DNA from: JBOFZL01 sp051655155
GTDB lineage: Bacteria > Bacillota > Clostridia > Peptostreptococcales > Filifactoraceae
Assembly (NCBI GenBank): GCA_051655155.1
Contig: JBOFZL010000082.1
Span: forward strand, 1-59,923
Direction of reading: 5' to 3'
Length of the DNA: 59,923 nucleotides
In this document: one piece after another, positions 36,623 through 44,176 of the stretch
How the letters are laid out: the number at the start of each line of letters is the position of its first letter
How positions within the stretch are numbered: the stretch's first letter is position 1
Notes under the pieces: generated by a model
What the model was told of the DNA's origin: nothing
Database searches by the model: none
What the model saw: only the letters and a program-made list of their open reading frames with translations
Program-made: the position numbers and the translations under genes

Positions 36623-38203
36623 TCAATTATTCTTTGGGCGATTAAATTTCGCCCCACCACCCATGCCTGTACCAAACCCTCGGCGAACTTTAGGATCTAT
36701 GGTGGCTCCGTTTTTATCAACTGCTGTACCACCAGTTTGAGTAATGGTTCCGTCATAATCAAAGGCACTATTGTCAGGAGTCATATCAGAAGTATCAAAG
36801 ATAATTTTACCTCCACTTATAATAAGATTGCCATTAGAGTCTACACCATCACCAACTGATTTGATTGACAGTTCTCCCCCTGCGAATGTCATAGACCCCG
36901 ATGAATCTGACACATTGATCCCATCATCGCTTGATATAATAGCAACTTTACCATCATTGAGTACAAACTCTAAGCCACCTTCAATTCCCTCATAACTATT
37001 TTTTATGTTTATGTCCCCACCATTTATATTTACGGTTTTATCCCCATGAATTCCGTCGTCACCTGCTTCAATAGTAAACGTACCCCCTTCAATCGTCACA
37101 CTTCCATTTGAGTGGATAGCGTCATCGTATGAAGATATATCAAATTTTCCATTGTTTATCCTTATTTCCACTCCTGACTTTAAAGCTTTTTTGCTTTCTG
37201 TCTCAGTGCTTTCTGTCTCAGTACTTTTTTGATCAGTGTTTTTCACTTCAATTGTCGCCCCAGAGACAGGGAGTTTTCCTCTGCTACCAAAGGATTTTGC
37301 TACCTTTGTGCTCCCAGAATATCCCCCTCCTGATTTAAGGTAAAAATCTCCCCCATCAATTTGTAATACATTCTCCGATTGGACCGCATCGTTATTTGCA
37401 TCAACAACAATTTTACCACTTGTAATTATTATATTTCCCTTATCACTCTCTGTACTATTGGTAGAGCGCAGTCCGTCCTTCCCTGCATTTACATTGATAT
37501 TTGCAGTTTCAACCGCAAGTAAGTCTTTACCTACAATACCGTCACCAACCGCAGTTACATTTATGTTTCCTCCAGTTATAATAAGTTCATCTTTACTTGT
37601 AATACCATCGTTATACTGAGTTTTTACATTCAACGTACCACTTCCAGTTATAGTTGTATCAGCCTTAGAGAAAATAGCTCCACTCGGAAAACTATCATCA
37701 TTTGTTTGAATATTACCTTGTGTTACACTATTGACTGTCCCTGATTCAAGTATAACTACTGCTTTTTTAGCATCAATCACATTAATTGGCGCAGCACTTG
37801 TACTATTTAAGTTCGCATTGTTCAACACAATATACACTGTGCCTTTATCCACATCCTTATCAATATTTACTGTAACACTACCATCTTTTAAAGTGCCTGT
37901 AAGTTGGTATATTCCGCTTTTGGTAATATTAGCACTGCCTTTAGAAAGATTTATTGTAGTGTAGCTCTGATCTTTCCAGTTAAAATAATAGTCGTCGCTA
38001 TTATTTTTGTGTACTAAATTTACTGCTGTCCCTGCCAAATTACCTTTAACTATATCTGATGATACATCCGTTACCATTTGCCCAGTTTTGCCAATGGTTG
38101 TTTGTGAATTTCCACCATTTGCACTTGTCGACGAACATCCTGCTATCATTGAACAGCATAGACACCCTACCAAAAATGTCTTCATCGTTTTCATATGTTT
38201 CAT
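36623..38203 (-). CDS. Carbohydrate-binding domain lipoprotein (DUF4353)
   Basis: The 526-residue protein has a lipoprotein signal ending IAGC, so it is anchored outside the membrane. The body is a repeat-rich beta-helix with many short turns such as GGNINVTAVGDGIVGKD, GGTFTIEAGDDGIHGDKTVNINGGDINIKNSYEGIEGG, matching the DUF4353 carbohydrate-binding family often found with CotH, VTC and DUF4956 genes. GAGGGG precedes the ATG. It is the first gene of the operon. Confidence 0.8.
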   Translation of the reverse strand: MKHMKTMKTFLVGCLCCSMIAGCSSTSANGGNSQTTIGKTGQMVTDVSSDIVKGNLAGTAVNLVHKNNSDDYYFNWKDQSYTTINLSKGSANITKSGIYQLTGTLKDGSVTVNIDKDVDKGTVYIVLNNANLNSTSAAPINVIDAKKAVVILESGTVNSVTQGNIQTNDDSFPSGAIFSKADTTITGSGTLNVKTQYNDGITSKDELIITGGNINVTAVGDGIVGKDLLAVETANINVNAGKDGLRSTNSTESDKGNIIITSGKIVVDANNDAVQSENVLQIDGGDFYLKSGGGYSGSTKVAKSFGSRGKLPVSGATIEVKNTDQKSTETESTETESKKALKSGVEIRINNGKFDISSYDDAIHSNGSVTIEGGTFTIEAGDDGIHGDKTVNINGGDINIKNSYEGIEGGLEFVLNDGKVAIISSDDGINVSDSSGSMTFAGGELSIKSVGDGVDSNGNLIISGGKIIFDTSDMTPDNSAFDYDGTITQTGGTAVDKNGATIDPKVRRGFGTGMGGGAKFNRPKNN

Positions 38204-38274
38204 GTTTTATACCCCTCTCATTTCTGTTCTGAATTCAGTATAAAGCCTCTATCTGTTTTCTATTTGCCTGTAAA

Positions 38275-38292
38275 CTGAATTTTATCTGAATT
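38275..38292 (-). promoter_or_regulatory. Candidate response-regulator box ahead of the DUF4353 operon
   Basis: Two perfect copies of CTGAATT (38275-38281 and 38286-38292), 11 bp apart, lie 72 bases before the first gene. TATACT (minus strand, 38237-38242) is a possible -10 element downstream. The same core occurs at 35116 inside the operon, as expected for an autoregulated two-component system. Confidence 0.5.
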
Positions 38293-38389
38293 ATGCACGA
38301 ACTATATTCATCTGTTTATTTTTTGCTATTTATCTCTTTTATAACCTCATCAGTTTAAATAATAAAATAATTTTTCCTTCCACATCTTC

Positions 38390-38616
38390 ACCTATAACCA
38401 CTGCGTTCCCATAGAACTTACCATCTCGACTTGCACCACCACTTAATCCACTTTCTTCATGTACAGACCATTGTCCACCGTACCTGTTGAACGTGTTTTA
38501 ATAATGTCCTAAATTACTCTAAAGACTATAATTTCATCCCTATTCACTGTTCCAGACACCAACTTAGCTTCTATTTCTCTGTCTAGGTTTAGATGATATT
38601 TTTTCAATCATTGGTT
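38390..38616 (-). pseudogene. Decayed fragment of the large secreted protein
   Basis: The minus strand encodes RYGGQWSVHEESGLSGG and GKFYGNAVVIGED, closely matching YGGQWSTHDESGLSGVEGGGKFYG in the 1196-residue protein at 44177-47767 (residues about 443-530). Homology at DNA level extends to 38616 and includes ATTGGTTG at the same endpoint. No open frame spans the fragment. It shows that another copy of that gene once stood here. Confidence 0.65.
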
Positions 38617-38697
38617 GATTAGCTATTTTTATAATTTTTCTATATGGTAATTATATTTTTATGATAAGTAAAATTTACATAAAGAACTTTTCTGCAA

Positions 38698-38838
38698 ACA
38701 CGTTTATTACAGGCTCAAATGCTGTTACAGAAGATGAAAAAAATTCTTAATATTTGTAAGGGTTGCTCCGATGATTTACGGGCTATAGCAAGTTATTGTT
38801 GTTGTAGGAATTAATAAAATTGATAAAATTTTTTAATA
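38698..38838 (+). pseudogene. Fragment of a LUD-domain (lactate utilisation) gene
   Basis: The plus strand reads TFITGSNAVTEDEKNS in one frame and, after a frameshift, VAPMIYGL, a stop codon, then QVIVVVGINKIDKIF. These match the conserved TEDG and RVAxMIYGPxxVIVVxGxNKI segments of LUD proteins. Frameshift, internal loss and stops make it non-functional. It is the only plus-strand coding trace between 32 kb and 55 kb. Confidence 0.6.
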
Positions 38839-38925
38839 GTAGCGGTGTTCTACAGAAAGATATTATAAATTTATCTAATTTAAAATTGACTCAGTGCAAA
38901 ATATTAAAGTTATCAAATTTTCAAT

Positions 38926-38980
38926 AAAAAAAGAGCTATCATATTTCTAGTTTTCTAGATTAATGACAGCTCTTTTTTTT
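38926..38980. terminator. Terminator-like hairpin beyond the SLH gene
   Basis: An A-run plus GAGCT pairs with AGCTC plus a T-run, extended by an inner TCAT/ATGA pairing around a 20-base loop. It can serve transcription from either side and lies 80 bases after the SLH gene stop codon. Confidence 0.65.
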
Positions 38981-39059
38981 ACTTATGGGATTCTTATACG
39001 TTCTTTATTATGATGAAGCCCATAAATAGCGTTTTTAATTACGTTTAAAACACAGACCA

Positions 39060-41687
39060 TTATTTAATTTTCCAAACTTCTTTTCCTGAATTCTTTGAGT
39101 GGTCATGAGAATTCGCGGCCTCATAAATATCGTAATATGCCCAATGATTCTTATCTACATCTGTAAAATTTATTAGCCTAGATACCATACTATCAATATA
39201 AAATCTATCTCCATCTCTTTCAAGCATATTATTGATTATTGTTACAGCTTCAGCTCTAGTTATACATTGCTCTGGCAAGAAATTTCCATCTGGATAACCC
39301 ATTACCCAACTCTTGTTTCCGCTTGAGTTTATATAAGCCTTAGCCCAATGGCCAGCTGGTATGTCAGTGAATGGATTATTGCCACCTGTTGAAAGTGATT
39401 CAAACTTAGATGCCATAGTTACAAACTCGGCTCTAGTTATAGGATTTTCTCCACCAAAACTTCCATCTGGATAACCTGCAATTATACCAAGTTTGTCCAT
39501 GTAACCTACCCTACCTGCATACCAATCATTTAATCCAATATCACGATATCGTGACACAAAGTATTTGGAATTATCATAAGGCTCTTTTAGCAAGTTTGAG
39601 AATATAGTTACCATTTCACCTCTTGTAATGTAAACATTTGGCTCAAATGATCCATTTGGATATCCTATAACATAAGATATATGGTTATCTTTATTAAGCT
39701 TTACTACATTTTCATTAATATTTCCGTTGTTATTCTTGTTATTAGTTCCACCACCTATGTTATCAGCTTTTTCTTCCCATTGTGCGTATAAAGTTACATC
39801 GTGAGCTGGCATAGCAGTTTTATAAAAGTCCCAATTTGTCCCTCTACCATTGGTCGCTGTGTTCCAACCAACAAATCTATAACCTATCATGGTTGGATTT
39901 TCAGGTGATTTAGCTAAAGAACCTACTGATATATTCTGATTTGGAGCATAGCCATTTCCGCCATTTAGATTAAAACTCAGAGTATATAAAACAGGTACTA
40001 CATATGCAGGTAAAGTTAATTTTATGGGAGCACTTACGTTACCTTCAGTATCTTTAACCACCACATATATATCTTGTGTACCTGTTGCCAAGCTGGCAAG
40101 GTTTATGGTTGCTTCAGTTGTTCCTACAGGTGTTCCTGCTCCTGTGGTACTAACTGTAGGTGGCGTAGCTCCGCTAGGTACTACTTGATAATAGTATTCG
40201 CCCGCTTCGTTTGATGTGAATTTTACAGTACCTGTCGCATCGCTGGTTCTGTCTGTTGCTCCTGGTGTTAAAACTGGAGCTGTGGTGTCTGGAGCTAAAT
40301 ATGCAGGTACAGTTATTTTTATAGCTGTACTTACATTGCCTGCGGTATCTTTAACCACCACATATACATCTTGTTGGCCTGTTTCCAAGCCAGCAAGGTT
40401 TATGGTTGCTTCAGTTGTGCCTACAGGTGTTCCTGCTCCTGTGGTACTAACTGTAGGTGGCGTAGCTCCGCTAGGTACTACTTGATAATAGTATTCACCC
40501 ACTTCGTTTGATGTGAATTTTACAGTACCTGTCGCATCACTTGTTCTATTTGTTGAACCAGCTGTTAAGATTGGAGCAGCATCTATAGTAACTGTAGCAA
40601 AGTCACTACCATAATCGGTTTTATTGTCTCCATTAAGTTCTTCAACAAAGACTTTAAGGATATTATTAGTACCATCAATATTTACAGGTAGGTTTAAATC
40701 CAAGTCATTGGTATTTCCACTTCCATCTGTATCTCCTATTTTACCATAGTATTTAATCACTCCAGCACTATCAACTACAATAGCCGATACTGTTTTACTT
40801 GGGGTAGCATTTGTTAGACTAACATTTATTATGGTGCCTGAATTTGTGTCTGTACCTCTTGCAGATACTGTACCTGTAGTTAAAGTGCTATCTTTAAGGG
40901 TAAGCTTTTGCGAACCGGATGGAGTTACAACTTGTGGTAAGGTCGAACTCACTGTATCAGGCTTACTTCCAACTGCGTTTGAAGCTAAAAGTATATGTGA
41001 GGTATCCATTTTAAAGGCAGGGCGTACGTCGAGTTTATAACCTACGATTCCAGCATAAGGGGCAAATGTACCGTCACTGCTAAAAACTGACGAAGCTTTT
41101 ATCTGTCCACCAAATGTAGACATTGGAGATCTAAGCCACCAACCATAATTCCCAGAATCTTTTCGTAACGTAATATTAACAGTACTAGCTTCAGCCCTAT
41201 CTAATGGCCATAGGTGGGCATCACTTACATCTGGACCACTCATTCCTTCAATGCCTTCCTCATCAGAGCCTCCTGCTAAATTTCTTGGAATAACAGCAGT
41301 TTTCTCGTATGGAGTAAAACCATTATAGATTCCTTCTATCGTAGTTTTTAAGTCACTTGTACCATATTCATTGCTAGGCAAACCAGCCTTAAATATTACT
41401 TCCTTAATAATAGATTCTTTGGCAAATAAAGTCATATCTCCTATGGAACTCATAACTCCATTTCCGTCAAAACCTATTACATACCAGTCAAAACCACCAT
41501 AGTTTATAACTGTAGTGTCAGTTGGGTTATTTACAGTTAATGAACTCAAAAAGGAATTTTTATTTTTGACTGCAAAAGCTGATGTAGGTAATATATTTAC
41601 AATCATTAATGTCATTAAGACTAAAGATAAGATTCTCTTTTTTGTTTGTTTAAAAGCTTTTAAATTTTTTTCATAAGTCTTTTTCAT
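39060..41687 (-). CDS. S-layer homology domain surface protein
   Basis: The 875-residue protein has a signal peptide ending near SAFAV and a DUF6273-like region (residues 45-230, with WYVIGFDGNGVMS and WWLRSPMS). Two nearly identical Ig-like repeats of 99 residues lie at about 370-560, then an InlB B/Flg_new repeat (YTLSFNLNGGNGYAP...GYRFVGWNT) near 565-640 and three SLH domains at 665-860 (e.g. GYPDGSFGGENPITRAEF, GYPDGNFLPEQCITRAEA) that bind cell-wall polymer. It is an anchored surface or adhesion protein. AAAGGAG precedes the ATG. Confidence 0.88.
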   Translation of the reverse strand: MKKTYEKNLKAFKQTKKRILSLVLMTLMIVNILPTSAFAVKNKNSFLSSLTVNNPTDTTVINYGGFDWYVIGFDGNGVMSSIGDMTLFAKESIIKEVIFKAGLPSNEYGTSDLKTTIEGIYNGFTPYEKTAVIPRNLAGGSDEEGIEGMSGPDVSDAHLWPLDRAEASTVNITLRKDSGNYGWWLRSPMSTFGGQIKASSVFSSDGTFAPYAGIVGYKLDVRPAFKMDTSHILLASNAVGSKPDTVSSTLPQVVTPSGSQKLTLKDSTLTTGTVSARGTDTNSGTIINVSLTNATPSKTVSAIVVDSAGVIKYYGKIGDTDGSGNTNDLDLNLPVNIDGTNNILKVFVEELNGDNKTDYGSDFATVTIDAAPILTAGSTNRTSDATGTVKFTSNEVGEYYYQVVPSGATPPTVSTTGAGTPVGTTEATINLAGLETGQQDVYVVVKDTAGNVSTAIKITVPAYLAPDTTAPVLTPGATDRTSDATGTVKFTSNEAGEYYYQVVPSGATPPTVSTTGAGTPVGTTEATINLASLATGTQDIYVVVKDTEGNVSAPIKLTLPAYVVPVLYTLSFNLNGGNGYAPNQNISVGSLAKSPENPTMIGYRFVGWNTATNGRGTNWDFYKTAMPAHDVTLYAQWEEKADNIGGGTNNKNNNGNINENVVKLNKDNHISYVIGYPNGSFEPNVYITRGEMVTIFSNLLKEPYDNSKYFVSRYRDIGLNDWYAGRVGYMDKLGIIAGYPDGSFGGENPITRAEFVTMASKFESLSTGGNNPFTDIPAGHWAKAYINSSGNKSWVMGYPDGNFLPEQCITRAEAVTIINNMLERDGDRFYIDSMVSRLINFTDVDKNHWAYYDIYEAANSHDHSKNSGKEVWKIK
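40014..40577 (-). repeat. Two tandem 297-bp coding repeats
   Basis: Units at about 40014-40280 and 40311-40577 are offset by 297 bp (99 codons) and encode almost identical Ig-like domains starting TSDATGTVKFTSNE. High DNA identity, including third positions, points to recent duplication. The repeat number may vary by slippage or recombination. Confidence 0.8.
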
Positions 41688-42173
41688 TTACGTTTTCTCC
41701 TTTCAGTATCATTTAATTTTTAATTCAATACTATTTGCCATTTACAGTTATTAGATACTAACCAAAATAAAATGGATTTTATTTTTAGAAAGTTAACTTT
41801 TAGCAATATATTTCTTTGTAAATATGTTTAATAATATTATTCTAATAGTAAATATAATTTTGTAGTCAATGCAAAAAATAACGCTTAAGTTTTAATTTTA
41901 TGTCTAAAAAATTATTTTAAACTGCAAAATAGTACATTGCGATTATATCAAAAAATTATATTGTAGTCAAAATATTTATTTACAATAAGTTCATATTGGG
42001 AAATTAATCAATTTTATATTATGGGCATAAAAGAAAAATTTAAAAACTGTATTTATCGGATTTTGGGATAAATTTTGAACAAGAAAAATTAGCTATAAAA
42101 AACTTATGAAATTGATTTTGAAAGTACAACCCAAGAAGTTTATTTATTAAGTTAGACTGTTTATAGTCTTTTT
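41688..42173 (-). promoter_or_regulatory. Long AT-rich leader and promoter of the SLH gene
   Basis: No gene is visible here. On the minus strand TTGACT (41965-41970) and TATAAT (41942-41947) are 17 bases apart, a near-consensus promoter that would give a 5' leader of about 245 bases. TTGACTACAA recurs at 41860-41869 without a convincing -10. The rest is AT-rich with no recognised riboswitch. Confidence 0.5.
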
Positions 42174-42606
42174 TCACTTTTTAATATATTTTCCTTTTGG
42201 GGTTGTTCTACTTGTATTTTCACTTTCTTTGAAGCTGGCTTTTATTCTTTCTCCTTTTTCGTTATAGGTGTAGCTTTTTATGAAGCTTCCTTTTTCGTCT
42301 ACTTCTATTTCTCTATTTGCTATGCTTAAGTAGTCTACTGTATATATGCTTCTTACTCGTTCTTGGTCGTTTTGTACTACTGTTCCTACTTCTGTTTCGT
42401 AACTTCTTTGCCTTTTTGCTCTGTTGTCTTGTAGGTATGGTAGATAGTCTGTGTTCTTACTTCCGTCTTTTAGGTCTGCGTTTTGGTGTCCTTTGTTTTT
42501 GTTTTTCCTTTCTTGTATATTTTGTATTCTTGTTCCTAATGGGCTATAGATGTATTTTGATGTTTAATCTTTGTAATCCTGTATTTTCCTCTTGCCATAG
42601 CTTCTA
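42174..42606 (-). pseudogene. RHS/YD-repeat-like gene fragment
   Basis: The minus strand encodes WQEENTGLQRLNI in one frame and, after a frameshift near 42558, YIYSPLGTRIQNIQE continuing through DYLPYLQDNRAKRQRSY, TVDYLSIANREIEVDEKGSF and IKSYTYNEKGERI to a stop codon at 42174. The pattern fits RHS-associated repeat proteins. No ATG opens the main frame. Its 5' end is replaced by a copy of the cas13a upstream region at 42600, so it is truncated at both ends. Confidence 0.6.
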
Positions 42607-42886
42607 TGTATGATATTCAAATGACTATCATACCCTCCTTTCTTTTCTCAGCTCTCCAATATAATTGTTTTATTACAAACTTCCTTTAATAGATGATTCA
42701 AATGATTATCCTTCATTTATGACATTATTATAAAATATACTCCCACAAATTTTAGCTAAATTCCACCTATCGCATTTCATTTTTCAAAAAAAAGAGCCAA
42801 GGCTCTCTTTTTTTACGTTTTTTTTTGATTTTTTTCAAGTTTAATTCACTTCTAAACCTTGTCCTTACTGGTTTCCCTAGGTCAAG
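42600..42886. repeat. Copy of the cas13a upstream region (copy A)
   Basis: About 287 bp nearly identical to 53598-53887. It carries the same -10 box (TATAAT, minus strand, 42727-42732), strong Shine-Dalgarno AAAGGAGG (42634-42641), hairpin GTATGATA/TATCATAC and terminator hairpin GAGCC/GGCTC. Here it leads not into cas13a but into ATGGCAAGAGG, a 20-codon frame fused out of frame to the RHS fragment. Confidence 0.9.
42786..42814. terminator. Terminator at the end of array A
   Basis: AAGAGCC and GGCTCTC with flanking A and T runs form a compact hairpin with U-tracts on both strands, 73 bases beyond the distal repeat of array A in the direction of transcription. Confidence 0.7.
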
Positions 42887-43709
42887 GTTATAGTCCCCTT
42901 CGGTTTTGGGGTGGTGTATTACAAAGTTTATTATACAGGTTTAGATTATATAGTTATAGTCCCCTTCGGTTTTGGGGTGGTGTATTACTGCTGCCATAGA
43001 AACTACTCTATCTGGCTCGTTATAGTCCCCTTCGGTTTTGGGGTGGTGTATTACGAAGTGCAAATATACAATATATCGAATTAACAGTTATAGTCCCCTT
43101 CGGTTTTGGGGTGGTGTATTACCATCCGTTTTTTCTATAGCTTTTACATTCTGTTATAGTCCCCTTCGGTTTTGGGGTGGTGTATTACTAAAAATTTGAT
43201 TGGTCAATTAGAAAAACAGTTATAGTCCCCTTCGGTTTTGGGGTGGTGTATTACGCAATGCCAATAGGCACACCACTTTTTTATGTTATAGTCCCCTTCG
43301 GTTTTGGGGTGGTGTATTACTACTAAGACATTTAGCTGCTTTCAAAAATGGTTATAGTCCCCTTCGGTTTTGGGGTGGTGTATTACTTGAACAAATTACA
43401 GTTAATCCAATTTTTTGTTATAGTCCCCTTCGGTTTTGGGGTGGTGTATTACTTTCACTGGCGATTTTACAACGATGAGCGAGTTATAGTCCCCTTCGGT
43501 TTTGGGGTGGTGTATTACAAAAAGGCAGGAATATTGTTGCAATTAAATGTTATAGTCCCCTTCGGTTTTGGGGTGGTGTATTACTTTCACTAGCGATTTT
43601 ACAACGATGAGCGAGTTATAGTCCCCTTCGGTTTTGGGGTGGTGTATTACAAAAAGGCAGGAATATTGTTGCAATTAAATGTTATAGTCCCCTTCGGTTT
43701 TGGGGTGGT
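42887..43709 (-). CRISPR. Type VI-A CRISPR array A (13 repeats, 12 spacers)
   Basis: Thirteen 36-bp repeats (plus strand begins GTTATAGTCCCCTTC and ends GGTGGTGTATTAC), spacers of 30 bp with one of 32. The minus strand is the crRNA sense: its repeat has the CACCCC...GAAGGGGACTATAAC hairpin and 3' end of Cas13a repeats. The rightmost repeat (43681-43709) lacks seven outer bases but keeps the hairpin. Spacers at 43519 and 43651 are identical; those at 43453 and 43585 differ by one base, showing a tandem duplication of two units. Confidence 0.97.
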
Positions 43710-43730
43710 TTTCCAAATATATTTACAATA

Positions 43731-43760
43731 AGTATAGCACAGCCCAAAGTCCTCTGTCCA
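43731..43760 (-). promoter_or_regulatory. Promoter of CRISPR array A
   Basis: On the minus strand TGGACA (43755-43760) and TATACT (43731-43736) are 18 bases apart. Transcription would start about 15-20 bases before the first repeat and run leftward through the array. The spacing matches the promoter of array B. Confidence 0.65.
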
Positions 43761-43775
43761 CCGATTTCCTTTTTT

Positions 43776-43877
43776 TAGGATTTACATATTTCTAAGGTTT
43801 ACATATTGCTAGGGTTTACTCATCTCTAAGATTTTCATTTTTCTACGCTCTCTGTATTTCTAAGGCTTACATATAAT
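43776..43877. repeat. Six degenerate 17-bp tandem repeats in the CRISPR leader
   Basis: Consecutive 17-base units begin at 43776, 43793, 43810, 43827, 43844 and 43861; the consensus is close to TAAGGTTTACATATTTC. They lie directly upstream of the array A promoter. The same six units occur at 49420-49521 in the duplicated leader. They could be protein-binding sites or an integration-host region. Confidence 0.75.
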
Positions 43878-44071
43878 ATAATTTATCTTTGCTCTCCTAT
43901 AAAGTCACTTTCCTAAGCTACGGTTGTAAGCCCTACGAAGAAACTTATTATACTGCCACTATCCCCAAAAATTTGCCGACCAACCTCAAGCCCTACTAAA
44001 AACCAGAGTAGCCGGTGACCTTTTGGGCTCAATGCTAAAATATAGAACCACAATTCAGAGCTAATATTAAC

Positions 44072-44111
44072 AGCCTATAAAACAGCCGATTAAGTAGCTG
44101 TTTTATAGGCT
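44072..44111. terminator. Terminator downstream of the large secreted protein gene
   Basis: AGCCTATAAAACAGC and GCTGTTTTATAGGCT form a perfect 15-bp stem with a 10-base loop and a T-run on the plus side. It insulates the array A leader from the upstream gene. Confidence 0.85.
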
Positions 44112-44176
44112 TTTTTGCTAGTAAAAGAGAAACTGCTCTCTTGAACAACCCTCCACCAATTAATCATACCTTATAA

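Noticed and set aside
43348..43593. Open frame with repeated VIVPFGFGVVYY
   Set aside because: It is the CRISPR repeat of array A translated; the period is the repeat-spacer unit and there is no ribosome site.
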